DNA of 64,000 bases from an uncultured SAR86 cluster bacterium (GTDB lineage: Bacteria; Pseudomonadota; Gammaproteobacteria; Magnimaribacterales; Magnimaribacteraceae): NCBI GenBank assembly GCA_902532015.1, contig CACAGI010000002.1, forward strand, positions 62,001-126,000. Direction: 5' to 3'. The position numbers and the translations under genes are program-made. Below the pieces are notes generated by a model. That model had not been told where the DNA came from. It searched no databases and saw only the letters and a program-made list of their open reading frames with translations. Below, piece after piece: positions 49,486 to 60,778 of the stretch (positions within the stretch are counted from its first letter, which is position 1; each line of letters starts with the position of its first letter).

Positions 49486-50763
49486 ATGTCTAAGATTGCC
49501 ACATTAAGAGGAATGAATGATCTTACCCCGGAAGAGGTGAGGGTTTGGAATATTGCTGAAGAAATTATTAAGAGAGTTTTTACTTCGTATGGTTATGAAG
49601 AGATCAGATTTCCAATTGTTGAAAAGACAGAACTATTTACTAGATCTAATGAGTCTGCAGACATAGTTACTAAAGAAATGTATACATTTGAAGACAAAGG
49701 TGGTGATAGCATATCTTTGCGTCCAGAAGGAACTGCTGGTTGTGTAAGAGCTGCAATAGACAATGACCTTATTAGAATTGACTCACCGAGATTATGGTAC
49801 CAAGGTCCAATGTTTAGATATGAGAGGCCTCAAAAAGGTAGATCCAGGCAATTTTATCAATCAAGTGCAGAAGTATTTGGTATTAGATCACCAGAGATAG
49901 ATGCAGAATTGATAATTCTCTGTTCAAGAATATGGAAAGAGTTAGGCATCGAAAAAAACCTTAGCCTTGAGATAAATAACCTAGGGGATGAAAAGACAAG
50001 AAAGTCCTATGCAAAATCTTTACAAGATTACTTTAAGAACTACGAAGAAGAATTAGATCCAGATTTAAGAAAAAAAATAAATGAAAACCCTCTGAGAGTG
50101 TTGGACTCTAAATCTGACTCTATAAAAAACCTATTAAACGATGCTCCTAAGATCTCTGATTTTATTTCTGAAAATTCTCAATCAGATTTTAATGATTTAA
50201 TTTTTTTGCTTAAAGAAGCCGGAATTAAATTCTCTATAAATCAAAAGCTGGTAAGGGGATTAGATTACTACAATCAAACTGTCTATGAATGGAAAACCAA
50301 TCAACTTGGTGCCCAAGATACTGTGTGTGGAGGGGGTAGATATGACAATTTAGTTGAAGAATTAGGAGGAAAACCTTGCTCTGCCACTGGATTTTCAATT
50401 GGGATGGAAAGGTTAATACTACTAATGAAAGAAACGGCAGAATTGAATCTTGATAATAAAAGCGTAAATTTATTTTTTGTTTGTTTAACTAAAGAGAGTG
50501 TCCAAAAAGCTATAATGTATTCAGAATCTCTTAGAGAAAAGGTTTCTAATCTTGGAATAAAGATTAATATGGGCCTTGAAGGAGCAGGATCCCAGTTTAA
50601 AAAGGCTGATAAATCTGGTGCTTCTTTAGCTCTCATATTAGGTGACGATGAATTAAAGAGTGATACTATCTCGATAAAAGATCTTAGATCTAACTCTGAT
50701 CAAGAAGCTATTTCTTATGATGATTTAGTGAAAAGAATTAAGAAAATTTATAAGAAGGGTTAA
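49486..50763 (+). CDS. hisS: Histidyl-tRNA synthetase
   Basis: RGMNDLTPEEVRVW, LRPEGTAGCVRAAI, GLDYYNQTVYEW. Confidence 0.97.
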   Translation: MSKIATLRGMNDLTPEEVRVWNIAEEIIKRVFTSYGYEEIRFPIVEKTELFTRSNESADIVTKEMYTFEDKGGDSISLRPEGTAGCVRAAIDNDLIRIDSPRLWYQGPMFRYERPQKGRSRQFYQSSAEVFGIRSPEIDAELIILCSRIWKELGIEKNLSLEINNLGDEKTRKSYAKSLQDYFKNYEEELDPDLRKKINENPLRVLDSKSDSIKNLLNDAPKISDFISENSQSDFNDLIFLLKEAGIKFSINQKLVRGLDYYNQTVYEWKTNQLGAQDTVCGGGRYDNLVEELGGKPCSATGFSIGMERLILLMKETAELNLDNKSVNLFFVCLTKESVQKAIMYSESLREKVSNLGIKINMGLEGAGSQFKKADKSGASLALILGDDELKSDTISIKDLRSNSDQEAISYDDLVKRIKKIYKKG

Positions 50764-50765
50764 AC

Positions 50766-51404
50766 ATGGCAAACTTTTTTTCAGCTTCGCAAGAAGAGCA
50801 ACAAGAGTTACTTTTATCTATTTGGCATAGATTTAAATATTTAATTATTGCCTTTTTTATTCTTCTCACAGTTTCTATAGTTGCAAGAGACTATATAACT
50901 GATTCTAGAGATGCGAGAGATTTTAAGCTGGCAGTTTTATTTCAAAAATACCTAGAGTCAGATGAAAATATGAACGGGCCCGGTAAAGAGTTACTAGATA
51001 CTTATCCAGAAACACTATATTCAGATTTTGTTAGATTGAGTGAAGCTAAAAGGGAATTCTCTAGAGGTGAAGATGATAAGGCCATAGATTTATTACAAAT
51101 AATTATCAATAAACATTCCAATGCGTCTCAAGAATTCAACCCGTTAGTTGCAGCTGCACAAACAAGAATTTGTAGGATATATATTTCCCAAAAAGAATAT
51201 CAAAAAGCATTAGATACCCTTTCCAAATCACAAGTCTTAACAGCCTCTTTATTGGAATTAAAAGGAGATTCAGAAAGTGCATTGGGTAAATTTGAGCTGG
51301 CAAGAGTTAGCTATTTGAGAGCGCTACAAAACTCGCCTAGTCAAACCAGTAGAGCACTAATAAATATGAAAATCTCAGATTTAGAAGGAGAGACAATTGA
51401 TTAA
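50766..51404 (+). CDS. yfgM: YfgM-family ancillary SecYEG/TPR protein
   Basis: N-terminal TM plus TPR, hisS-yfgM-bamB synteny. Confidence 0.85.
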   Translation: MANFFSASQEEQQELLLSIWHRFKYLIIAFFILLTVSIVARDYITDSRDARDFKLAVLFQKYLESDENMNGPGKELLDTYPETLYSDFVRLSEAKREFSRGEDDKAIDLLQIIINKHSNASQEFNPLVAAAQTRICRIYISQKEYQKALDTLSKSQVLTASLLELKGDSESALGKFELARVSYLRALQNSPSQTSRALINMKISDLEGETID

Positions 51405-52554
51405 ACTTAGGTTATTGCCATTACTTCTTTCAATACTGCTTTTTACTGGCTGCTCATCTTTTGGATGGTTAAAGTTTTGGGACAGTGAAGATGAAGAAGA
51501 GGGCCCTACTGAATTATTTGCAATTAATCCTTCAGTTCAAATTTCAACGGATTGGTCAGAGTCTTTTGGAAATGAAAATAATTTTGGAAGATTAATCCCT
51601 TCTGTTTACGAAAGAAAAGTATATTTTGTTAGTTCAGAGGGTTACCTAGCTTCTTTAGACATAGAATCCGGAAGGACCGAATGGTCAATAGATACTAATG
51701 ATAATGTCTCTGGCGGTCTTGAAGTAAATTTTAAGACTATTACTTATGGAACACTTGATGGTGATTTAGTTGCCTTGGACTATAAAGATGGGAAAGAGCT
51801 CTGGAGATCACAAGCTTCTAGTGAAATACTTACCCCGCCTGTAACAGATGGTAGTATGCTGATTGCTCAAACGGGCGATGGAAGAATTGCGGGTTATGAT
51901 TTTAAATCAGGTGAAAGACAATGGTTTCATCAAACAACTCTTCCCAGACTAACCTTAAGAGGCACATCAAGACCGTACATAAACCAAGGCTTTGTATTTA
52001 CTGGCTTTGCTAATGGAAAAATTGCAATGATTTATCCAGATTCGGGGGCCATCAGATTTGAAATACCTGTAACAATTAATGAAGGCAAATCAGAATTAGA
52101 ACGAATCATTGATATTGATGGAAAATCTTTAATAACTAATGACTTATTAATTGCAGCTTCATACCAAGGAAATATAACAGCCATAAATTTAAGAGAAGGA
52201 AGACCTGCTTGGCAAGAAAATATATCAACTATAAAAGACTTAACTTTAAACGGAAATAGAGTAATGGCTGTAGATGAAGCTGACAAAGTAAAAGCTTTTG
52301 GGGTAGCAACCGGAGCAATTCTTTGGGAGCAGGAAAATTTAAAGCTAAGAAAACTTACCTCCCCTGTTTCAATTAGAAATTTTATTGCAGTTGGAGATTT
52401 AGAGGGCTATATCCATCTTTTGGATTCGAAAAATGGGGATTTCTTAGGAAGGAAAAAGATTTCTAGGCGACCTATTATGGAATTAACCTCTGAAAGCAAT
52501 TTTCTTTTAGCTGTAGATGAATCAGGGAAGATTTTTAAACTCTCGATAAATTAA
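51397..52554 (+). CDS. bamB: Outer-membrane assembly lipoprotein BamB
   Basis: Lipobox FTGC, PQQ-like beta-propeller repeats (LVALDYKDGKELWRSQ). Confidence 0.93.
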   Translation: MIKLRLLPLLLSILLFTGCSSFGWLKFWDSEDEEEGPTELFAINPSVQISTDWSESFGNENNFGRLIPSVYERKVYFVSSEGYLASLDIESGRTEWSIDTNDNVSGGLEVNFKTITYGTLDGDLVALDYKDGKELWRSQASSEILTPPVTDGSMLIAQTGDGRIAGYDFKSGERQWFHQTTLPRLTLRGTSRPYINQGFVFTGFANGKIAMIYPDSGAIRFEIPVTINEGKSELERIIDIDGKSLITNDLLIAASYQGNITAINLREGRPAWQENISTIKDLTLNGNRVMAVDEADKVKAFGVATGAILWEQENLKLRKLTSPVSIRNFIAVGDLEGYIHLLDSKNGDFLGRKKISRRPIMELTSESNFLLAVDESGKIFKLSIN

Positions 52555-52582
52555 AAACAATACAAGTTATTGTTCAAAACCT

Positions 52583-53965
52583 ATGTCTTCTGTAATTGCA
52601 ATTGTTGGTAGGCCAAACGTAGGTAAGTCTACACTGTTTAATATTTTGACTGGCTCAAAGTCAGCGATAGTAGCTGATTTCTCCGGACTAACTAGAGATC
52701 GAAAGTACGGCAATGTTAAAGATTCATCGTTAGTATTAATTGATACTGGCGGGATCAGTATGGAAGACAATGATATGTCTGAAGCTATCAAGAGACAAAC
52801 TGAGAATGCAATAGAAGAAGCAGATAGTATCCTTTTTATTGTTGATGCTATTGAGGGCCTTCTGCCCCTAGACGAAGCAATTGCAGACTCTCTTAGAAAG
52901 CAAAATAAAAGAATTATTTTAATTATCAACAAAGTAGATAATAAAGATATTGAGAGTTACTCGTCTGAATTCAATAAACTGGGCTTTGAAGAATCTATCA
53001 ATGTTTCTGCATCGCATAACATTGGACTTTCAGATATCCGCACTACATTAAATAATTTTGAAGATTCGGTTGATATTGACGAATTATCTAGTCCTCATGA
53101 TTCATTAAAAATCTCCATAATAGGAAGACCTAATGCGGGCAAGTCAACATTGATCAATCAATTGTTGGGCGAAGAAAGAGTTTTAGTGTCACCTGAATCA
53201 GGTACAACTAGAGATTCAATTGAAGTTCCTCTCACCTCTAGCAAAAAAGACATAACTTTGATTGATACAGCAGGGATGCGTAGAAAAAGATCTATCAAAG
53301 AAGAAACAGAGAAATTTTCTGTATCAAAGTCAGTGGAATCTATAAAAAAGGCTAATGTTGTAATTTTATTATTAGATTCATCTGAAGATATTGTTGATCA
53401 GGACATACACTTGCTTGGACTAACCCTAACTATTGGTAGGCCAGTAATAATTGCTGCAAATAAATTAGATATTTTGGATAACAAAAGAAGGATTGAACTT
53501 GAAAATAATATCAATAGAAAGATTAGATTTGCACGCTACTTAGAGCCTCATTTTATTTCTGCCAAGCAGGGAATTGGAGTTAAGAAACTTCTTAGTAAAG
53601 CTGAGAAAGCTTACCATAACAGTATTAAGGAGTTGGATACCGCTGCGTTAAATAAGATTCTTAAAGAAGCTGTATTTAATCAACAACCACCAATGTCAGG
53701 AAGATTCAGGCCAAAGCTCAGATACGTACATGCCGGTGGCAAGAATCCTCCGAAGATTGTTATACACGGAAATAATTTAAAACAATTAAAAGATTCGTAT
53801 ACTAAATATTTAGAAAATTTCTTCAGAGACCACTTAAACCTTGGGGAAACTCCTCTTTCAATTCATTACAAAGATCAACATAATCCCTTCAGCAATAAAC
53901 CTAATAAATTAACTGATAGACAAATAAAAAAGAGAAAAAGGCTTGTTAAAAGAAAGAAAAAATAA
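52583..53965 (+). CDS. der: Double-Era-like GTPase Der
   Basis: Two GTPase domains (GRPNVGKSTLFN; GRPNAGKSTLIN). Confidence 0.97.
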   Translation: MSSVIAIVGRPNVGKSTLFNILTGSKSAIVADFSGLTRDRKYGNVKDSSLVLIDTGGISMEDNDMSEAIKRQTENAIEEADSILFIVDAIEGLLPLDEAIADSLRKQNKRIILIINKVDNKDIESYSSEFNKLGFEESINVSASHNIGLSDIRTTLNNFEDSVDIDELSSPHDSLKISIIGRPNAGKSTLINQLLGEERVLVSPESGTTRDSIEVPLTSSKKDITLIDTAGMRRKRSIKEETEKFSVSKSVESIKKANVVILLLDSSEDIVDQDIHLLGLTLTIGRPVIIAANKLDILDNKRRIELENNINRKIRFARYLEPHFISAKQGIGVKKLLSKAEKAYHNSIKELDTAALNKILKEAVFNQQPPMSGRFRPKLRYVHAGGKNPPKIVIHGNNLKQLKDSYTKYLENFFRDHLNLGETPLSIHYKDQHNPFSNKPNKLTDRQIKKRKRLVKRKKK

Positions 53966-53969
53966 AGGG

Positions 53970-56096
53970 ATGATTAATCGGTATCTAAAATTTCTGTTAA
54001 TCTACACCTTGATCTTGTTACTAAATCCAATAAACGCAGAAATATTGAATAGCAAAGTTCCAGCACCAAAAAAAGTTCCAGTAACTTTTGATGCCCATGG
54101 AGTGAAAAGGGTAGACAACTATTATTGGATGAGAGATGACTCTAGGAAAGATAAAGAAGTAATTTCTCATTTGGAAGCAGAGAATAATTACCTAGAAAGC
54201 TGGTTTGATTCTGGTCCAGACCTAAGAGATAAACTATTTGAAGAAATTGTTGATAGGATTCCAAAAAAAGAAGATTCAGTGCCCATTAGACTTAAATCTT
54301 ATGAATATTTTAGAAGATATGAGCCTGGTAATGAACATGGCATTTATATTAGAAGGAAGAATAAGAATGCTAAAGAAATCGTTCTAATAGATGTTAATGA
54401 ATTAGCTAAAGATAGCGAATTTTACCAATTAGCTAATTGGAGTATTTCTCCTAAAGAAGATCTGATGGCTTACGCAGAAGATACAACTGGTAGGCGAGAG
54501 TACAAAATTAAATTTAAGGACCTTAATACTGGTCAAACATATAAAAATACTTTATCTAATTGTTCAGGTGATATGGCCTGGTCTTCTGACGGAAGATATT
54601 TATTTTATGTATTAAGAGATCAAGAAACTCTTTTACCTTTTAAGCTTTTTAGGCATGAAATAGGGTCCTCCCAATCAGAAGATGTACTGGTCTATGAAGA
54701 AAAAGACTCTACGTTCTATCTTTCAGTAGGAAATTCCAGATCAATGCAATTTATTGAGATAAATATTTCTTCTACTACAAGTTCTGAAGTTAGGTTGATT
54801 AATTCAGATACTCCAGAAGAGTCTCCTTATACTTTCTTAAAGAGGGAGTCAGATCATCTTTATTCAATAGAACATGATCCTGAAGATAATCGTTTTTTAG
54901 TTGAAACTAATTGGCTAGCCAAAAACTTTAGATTGATGGCTATTGATTTAAAAAAATCTGCGGACAAGAATGAATGGAGCGAGTTAATCCCTCATAGGGA
55001 AGATATTCTTTTGCAATCTGCTTTAGCATTTCCAAATCATTTGGTAATCATGGAAAGAGAAAATGGATTAAGGCAATTAAAAATAATCACCAAGAAAGAT
55101 AATACCGAAAGAAGTATCAACTTTAGCGATCCTGCCTATAGCGCTTACCTGGCAGCAAATCCTGAGTATTATTCAGAAAAATTTTATTTTGGTTATTCAA
55201 GTTTAAGAACTCCAGATAGTTTATTTTCATCTACCCTTTCGAACGGTAGAAAGAGATTACTTAAGCAAGCGGAAGTTAAAGGGCCTTTCTCGAAAAGTGA
55301 TTATAAGGTTGAAAGAAAATTTATTGCAGGAAGAGACGGAACTTTAATTCCAGTTTCTCTGGTTTATAAAAGGACTACCTTTAAAAAGAATAATAATCCT
55401 CTGTTTGTTTATGGCTATGGTTCGTATGGGAACTCGATTGATGCCAGTTTTAGCTCTACCAGATTATCTTTACTAGATAGAGGCTATATTTTTGCTATTG
55501 CTCACATAAGAGGTGGACAAGAGTTAGGAAGATCTTGGTATGAAGACGGAAAGATGTTTAATAAATTAAACACTTTCTACGATTTTATTGATGTTACTAA
55601 GGGTTTATTAAAAAAAGGTTTTGGGCAAAAGGGTAGAGTTTTTGCAGGAGGTGGAAGTGCAGGAGGCCTTTTAATGGGTGCTGTCGTTAATATGGAACCA
55701 AACTTATACAAAGGAATAATTTCCAATGTTCCTTTTGTTGATGTAATTACTACTATGTCAGATCCTTCAATCCCTTTAACCACGGGTGAATATAACGAAT
55801 GGGGTAATCCTGAAAACAAAGATGAATTTGAATATATGATGAGATATTCTCCTTATGACAATATCGAGAAATTAGGATATCCGAGTATTTTAGTCACAGC
55901 AGGTCTTTGGGATTCGCAAGTTCAATATTACGAGCCATCAAAGTACGTAGCTAAGTTGAGAGATTACAATACCAGCAAGAATCCAATATTATTTAAAGTA
56001 AACATGAGCGCGGGTCATGGCGGTGTTAGCGGTAGATTTGAGAGTCTTAAAGAAGTTGCAATGGAATATGCTTTTTTGATAAGAGTTGATAAGTAA
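53970..56096 (+). CDS. Signal-peptide-bearing S9A peptidase, oligopeptidase B-like (listed ORF extends to 53943)
   Basis: AHGVKRVDNYYWMRDDSRKDKEV, AGGGSAGGLLMGAVVNMEP, SAGHGG; N-terminal hydrophobic leader. Confidence 0.88.
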   Translation: MINRYLKFLLIYTLILLLNPINAEILNSKVPAPKKVPVTFDAHGVKRVDNYYWMRDDSRKDKEVISHLEAENNYLESWFDSGPDLRDKLFEEIVDRIPKKEDSVPIRLKSYEYFRRYEPGNEHGIYIRRKNKNAKEIVLIDVNELAKDSEFYQLANWSISPKEDLMAYAEDTTGRREYKIKFKDLNTGQTYKNTLSNCSGDMAWSSDGRYLFYVLRDQETLLPFKLFRHEIGSSQSEDVLVYEEKDSTFYLSVGNSRSMQFIEINISSTTSSEVRLINSDTPEESPYTFLKRESDHLYSIEHDPEDNRFLVETNWLAKNFRLMAIDLKKSADKNEWSELIPHREDILLQSALAFPNHLVIMERENGLRQLKIITKKDNTERSINFSDPAYSAYLAANPEYYSEKFYFGYSSLRTPDSLFSSTLSNGRKRLLKQAEVKGPFSKSDYKVERKFIAGRDGTLIPVSLVYKRTTFKKNNNPLFVYGYGSYGNSIDASFSSTRLSLLDRGYIFAIAHIRGGQELGRSWYEDGKMFNKLNTFYDFIDVTKGLLKKGFGQKGRVFAGGGSAGGLLMGAVVNMEPNLYKGIISNVPFVDVITTMSDPSIPLTTGEYNEWGNPENKDEFEYMMRYSPYDNIEKLGYPSILVTAGLWDSQVQYYEPSKYVAKLRDYNTSKNPILFKVNMSAGHGGVSGRFESLKEVAMEYAFLIRVDK

Positions 56097-57337
56097 TGAA
56101 TTTAAAAAGCACGGAAGCTATTAAAGAAGACTCTAAGATTTTATACAGTTTAATGCTGATAATAATTTTTGTCAGTATGGGTCAGTCAGTCTATTGGCAA
56201 ACTATGCCAATAATTGGTAGAGAATTCGGTTTCTCTGAGATGGAAATTAATACAGTTGTCTCCATTTCTGCTGCTATGTTCATTATATTCACACCTTTCT
56301 GGGGAAGACTTAGTGATAGGATAGGAAGAAAGTCTGTTTTACTTGTAGGTCTAACAGGTTATGTTTTATCTAATATAATTTTTCTATATTCAGCTTCGAT
56401 AGGCCTTCTGGGCTATGTTTCTGGTTTTTTTCTTCTACTGATACTCTTGGTTTCTAGAATTATTAATTCAGCTGTTGGCGCGGCCTCACGTCCAGCAACC
56501 GGAGCTTATGTAGCTGATGTTACTTCTTTGGAAGAAAGATCTTCGGGCATGGGAAAATTTGGGGCAGCTAACAACATAGGAACGATTTTAGGACCGGTCT
56601 TGGTGGGCTCAATAATAGGAATTAATATCTTCAATTTTGAGATAGAAGGGTTTACTTTATTAACACCTCTGATTGTTATGTCATTTTTAATGATAGTTGC
56701 AATACTCTTTGTTTTATTATTTTTACCTAATAAGAAAAGCACTGGTCCAGATGAAATAAATTCAGAAAGGCCTACACTTGATAAGAATCTGAAAATGCTT
56801 ATTTCCATCGGGGTAATAGTTTTTACCTCTTTTGCTATCGTGCAATCTGTCACTGCTTACTACGTACAAGATAGATTTTCTTTAACTTTAGATGAAACAG
56901 CCAGATCAACTGCTCTACTTCTAGGAACCATGGCTCTAATGGCCATCGTTTCTCAATTAACTTTCGTTCAAAGGTTTAAAGGACCTCCTTTAGAGTTGAT
57001 AAAGTATTCAATTCCTTTGTTTGTTCTTAGCAGTCTTATCATTGTTTTTTCTCCTTCTTATACTTTCATATACCTTGGAATGGCTATTATGGGATTAGCG
57101 ATGGGACTAGCTTCGCCTGGTTATACTTCCGCAGCATCCTTGAATGCGGATTCTAATAATCAAGGGGCAGCTGTGGGATTGGCAATGGTAGCTCCTGGTC
57201 TAGGTTTTACTTTGGGCCCTTTCTTGAGCGGCTTGTTATATTCTATTTCAATTAACTTGCCTTTTTTATTCATCTTACCTTTGTTTATGGTAGTTTTATT
57301 TATTTTGCCTAAACTGAATCCAATAACTACAAATTAA
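56096..57337 (+). CDS. MFS transporter
   Basis: 12-TM MFS pattern, PFWGRLSDRIGRKSVLLVGL. Confidence 0.88.
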   Translation: MNLKSTEAIKEDSKILYSLMLIIIFVSMGQSVYWQTMPIIGREFGFSEMEINTVVSISAAMFIIFTPFWGRLSDRIGRKSVLLVGLTGYVLSNIIFLYSASIGLLGYVSGFFLLLILLVSRIINSAVGAASRPATGAYVADVTSLEERSSGMGKFGAANNIGTILGPVLVGSIIGINIFNFEIEGFTLLTPLIVMSFLMIVAILFVLLFLPNKKSTGPDEINSERPTLDKNLKMLISIGVIVFTSFAIVQSVTAYYVQDRFSLTLDETARSTALLLGTMALMAIVSQLTFVQRFKGPPLELIKYSIPLFVLSSLIIVFSPSYTFIYLGMAIMGLAMGLASPGYTSAASLNADSNNQGAAVGLAMVAPGLGFTLGPFLSGLLYSISINLPFLFILPLFMVVLFILPKLNPITTN

Positions 57338-57343
57338 AAGGTA

Positions 57344-57373
57344 TTGGTATTTAACAGCCTCTATAATTATAAT
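57344..57373 (+). promoter_or_regulatory. Candidate sigma70 promoter for sdhCDAB
   Basis: TTGGTA-N18-TATAAT (second overlapping TATAAT six bases upstream). Confidence 0.5.
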
Positions 57374-57419
57374 ATGCAAGCTTTAAACACGCCCACCAAG
57401 CAAATCCTAAAGAGGAAAA

Positions 57420-57806
57420 GTGACTGAAAAAGATAATCGACCAGTAAACTTAAATTTACTTACAATAAGTCTTCCAATTATTGGACTTTCTTCTATTTTG
57501 CATAGAATTTCAGGTTTAATTGTCTTTCTGGCTTTTCCTTTACTAGTTTGGCTTTTTAGTATTTCCCTTGAATCAGAAGAAAGCTTTTCTTACTTACAAA
57601 ATCAATTTCAGCAGTTGTTAGTTTTTAAAATAATTACTTTTTTGTTATTTGTAGGTTTTCTTTACCACGTTTTAGCGGGTACAAGAAAACTTTTAGCAGA
57701 TGGTTTTGGTATAGGAGAAACTTTACACTCGGGTAAATTAATCTCTTGGGTAGTCTTTGGTCTCACTTTTTTAATTTCTTTAGCTTTCTTTATCCTAATT
57801 TTATGA
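57420..57806 (+). CDS. sdhC: Succinate dehydrogenase cytochrome b556 subunit
   Basis: RPVNLNLLTISLPI..SILHRISG, FLYHVLAGTRKLLADG; GTG start. Confidence 0.93.
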   Translation: MTEKDNRPVNLNLLTISLPIIGLSSILHRISGLIVFLAFPLLVWLFSISLESEESFSYLQNQFQQLLVFKIITFLLFVGFLYHVLAGTRKLLADGFGIGETLHSGKLISWVVFGLTFLISLAFFILIL

Positions 57807-58159
57807 CAGCAATGAGTAAACTAGGTACGGGCACTAGAGACTTTTTAATAGTGCGTATTTGTGCACTTTTAATGCTGTTATATTCTTTGTACCTTCTTGG
57901 ATATCTCATCACTGGAGAAATTAATAATTTTGCTAAGTGGAATTCTTTTTTTGAGAGTTCATTAAACAAGGTTTTAAGCTTAATTTTTTTTGCTGCCTTC
58001 GCTGTCCATACTTGGTTTGGAACCTGGGCAATAGCCAGTGATTACTTAACACCTAAAATTATGGGCAATTTTGGTAGCTTTGCCTATATTATATTCAGAG
58101 TATTGGTAGCTGCCGTAATAGCCTTGGTTCTAACTTGGGCAATATTAATAATTTTTTAA
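57803..58159 (+). CDS. sdhD: Succinate dehydrogenase membrane anchor (ATGA overlap with sdhC; listed ORF extends to 57746)
   Basis: 3-TM protein, AVHTWFGTWAIASDYL, operon position. Confidence 0.9.
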   Translation: MTAMSKLGTGTRDFLIVRICALLMLLYSLYLLGYLITGEINNFAKWNSFFESSLNKVLSLIFFAAFAVHTWFGTWAIASDYLTPKIMGNFGSFAYIIFRVLVAAVIALVLTWAILIIF

Positions 58160-58165
58160 ATAAAT

Positions 58166-59959
58166 ATGCTAGTTAACGAAGTAATAAATGCTAAAGATTT
58201 ACCAGTGATGGAGTTTGATGGAATTATTGTGGGCGGGGGAGGGGCTGGTATGAGGGCCTCACTGCAATTGGCTGAATCAGGCTTAAATACTGCGGTTATA
58301 TCTAAAGTTTTTCCGACAAGATCGCATACGGTCTCAGCCCAAGGAGGCATAACATGCGCTATTCAAAGTGATGACCCTGATGATGATTGGAGATGGCACA
58401 TGTTTGATACTGTAAAAGGTTCAGACTATATAGGAGATCAAGAGGCTATTGAGTACATGTGCAGTGAGGGACCAAAAGCCGTATTTGAACTTGAGCACAT
58501 GGGTTTACCGTTTTCTAGAACAGAGGAAGGAAGGATCTATCAGAGACCTTTTGGAGGACAATCAAAAGATTATGGCAAAGGAGGTCAAGCAACAAGAACT
58601 TGTGCTGCTGCAGATAGAACGGGGCACAGCCTATTGCATACCCTTTACCAGGCTAATTTAAAAGCGGGAACTAATTTTCTAAATGAATGGTTTGCAGTTG
58701 ATATGGTTTTAAATACTGACGGAGCAGTAGTTGGTGTTATTGCTTTTAAGATTGAAACAGGCGAGATTTATTACATTAAATCGAAAGCTACTGTTTTAGC
58801 TACTGGTGGTGCGGGTAGGATTTATGCCTCTACAACTAACGCACTTATAAATTCAGGAGATGGAATCGGAATGGCATTAAGAGCTGGAATGCCAGTTCAA
58901 GATATAGAGATGTGGCAATTTCATCCAACAGGAATTCATGGAGCAGGAACGCTAGTTACCGAAGGATGTAGAGGAGAAGGTGGATATTTACTTAATAAAG
59001 ATGGCGAAAGGTTCATGGAAAGATATGCTCCTAATGCAAAAGATTTAGCAAGCAGAGATGTTGTAGCAAGATCTATGGCGCTAGAAATTCTAGAAGGAAG
59101 AGGGTGTGGACCAAATGCAGATCATATCTTTTTGAGATTGGATCATTTAGGTCCTGAAGTTGTACATAAAAGACTCCCGGGTATAACAGAATTATCAAAA
59201 ACGTTTGCTGGAGTTGACCCTGCAGTTCAACCTATCCCTGTCGTTCCAACTTGTCATTACATGATGGGAGGGATTCCAACTAACATCAATGGGCAAGTTA
59301 TTACAGTGCAAGATGGTCAAGACAAGGTTGTAGATGGCTTGTATGCAGCTGGTGAAGTGGCATGTGTTTCTGTTCACGGAGGAAATAGATTGGGAGGAAA
59401 TTCTTTATTGGATTTAGTGGTATTTGGAAGAGCTGCCGGTATTTATATAGAAGAATCTATGAAACAAGGAGTTGAACTAAAAAAAGCTTCTCATGAAGAC
59501 ATTGAGAAAGCTCTTGAAAGGCTTAACAAACTTAACGCTTCTTCTGAAGGCGAACAAGTAAGCGCTTTAAAAGAAAGAATGCAGCAAAACATGCAGAATA
59601 ATTTTGGTGTATTTAGAACAAAAGATTTGATGGAAAAAGGCATAGAAGATTTATCCCAGGTAAGAGATGAAGTTGAAAACATGCACCTTAAAGATAAGTC
59701 GGCAACTTTTAATACGGCTAGAATAGAGGCATTAGAAATGCAAAACTTATTTGAAGTAGCTGAAGCTACTGCAGTAACTGCAAATTCAAGGAAAGAAAGT
59801 AGAGGTGCCCATTCAAGAGATGATTACCCAGATAGAGATGATGAAAATTGGTTAAAGCATTCAATTTACTTTTCAGAAAATAAAGAAGTAAGCAAGAGAG
59901 ATGTTAATTATAGACCTAAAACGGTGCAAGCATTCCAACCAATGGTTAGGAGTTATTAA
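58166..59959 (+). CDS. sdhA: Succinate dehydrogenase flavoprotein
   Basis: [58 protein letters not shown]. Confidence 0.98.
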   Translation: MLVNEVINAKDLPVMEFDGIIVGGGGAGMRASLQLAESGLNTAVISKVFPTRSHTVSAQGGITCAIQSDDPDDDWRWHMFDTVKGSDYIGDQEAIEYMCSEGPKAVFELEHMGLPFSRTEEGRIYQRPFGGQSKDYGKGGQATRTCAAADRTGHSLLHTLYQANLKAGTNFLNEWFAVDMVLNTDGAVVGVIAFKIETGEIYYIKSKATVLATGGAGRIYASTTNALINSGDGIGMALRAGMPVQDIEMWQFHPTGIHGAGTLVTEGCRGEGGYLLNKDGERFMERYAPNAKDLASRDVVARSMALEILEGRGCGPNADHIFLRLDHLGPEVVHKRLPGITELSKTFAGVDPAVQPIPVVPTCHYMMGGIPTNINGQVITVQDGQDKVVDGLYAAGEVACVSVHGGNRLGGNSLLDLVVFGRAAGIYIEESMKQGVELKKASHEDIEKALERLNKLNASSEGEQVSALKERMQQNMQNNFGVFRTKDLMEKGIEDLSQVRDEVENMHLKDKSATFNTARIEALEMQNLFEVAEATAVTANSRKESRGAHSRDDYPDRDDENWLKHSIYFSENKEVSKRDVNYRPKTVQAFQPMVRSY

Positions 59960-60699
59960 TGAGTCAGGCTATTCCTGTTGCACAACTGAAATCAGTAACG
60001 ATGAGTATCTATCGTTATGACCCTACTCTAGATGAAAAACCTTATATGCAAGATATCGTAATTGAAGTGCCAACTGATAAAGATATTATGGTTTTAGATG
60101 CTTTACATTTAGCCAAGGATCAAGAGCCTTCATTATCTTATCGCAGATCATGTCGTGAAGGCGTTTGTGGTTCAGATGGAATGAATATAAATGGAAAAAA
60201 TGGTTTGGCGTGTGTAACTCCTCTATCGGAAGCTGTAAAAAGAAATAAACTTACTTTAAGGCCTATGCCTGGTTTGCCAGTGGTAAGAGATTTGATAGTA
60301 GACATGAAACAATTTTACGATCAATTAGAAAAGGTAAAGCCCTATTTAATAACTAAAAGCGACAACCCAGAAACTGAAAGAACACAAAGTCCTGAGGAGA
60401 GAGAAGAACTTGATGGGCTTTATGAGTGCATTTTATGTGGTTGTTGCTCAACCTCTTGCCCTTCTTTTTGGTGGAATCCAGATAAATTTTTAGGACCTGC
60501 TGCCTTGCTTCAATCTTGGAGATTTATAGCTGATTCAAGGGATGAAGCAACCGAAGAAAGATTAGATGCTTTAGAGGATTCATTTAGTCTCTATAGATGT
60601 CACGGCATCATGAATTGCGTATCTGTTTGCCCTAAAGGTTTAAACCCTACAGAAGCTATTTCTAATATTAGAAATAAGCTCATTACCAGAGAGAAATAA
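59959..60699 (+). CDS. sdhB: Succinate dehydrogenase iron-sulfur subunit
   Basis: SYRRSCREGVCGSDGMNINGKNGLAC, CILCGCCSTSCPSFWWNPDKFLGPAAL. Confidence 0.98.
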   Translation: MSQAIPVAQLKSVTMSIYRYDPTLDEKPYMQDIVIEVPTDKDIMVLDALHLAKDQEPSLSYRRSCREGVCGSDGMNINGKNGLACVTPLSEAVKRNKLTLRPMPGLPVVRDLIVDMKQFYDQLEKVKPYLITKSDNPETERTQSPEEREELDGLYECILCGCCSTSCPSFWWNPDKFLGPAALLQSWRFIADSRDEATEERLDALEDSFSLYRCHGIMNCVSVCPKGLNPTEAISNIRNKLITREK

Positions 60700-60778
60700 A
60701 ATATTTATTAATTCTTTCAGGCCTATTTAACTTATTTTCTAATTGCGTAATATAGCTCCCTAAATTTGGGATAAAGCT

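Noticed and set aside
58449-58661. Plus-strand 70-aa ORF inside sdhA
   Set aside because: Alternate frame of a strongly conserved gene.
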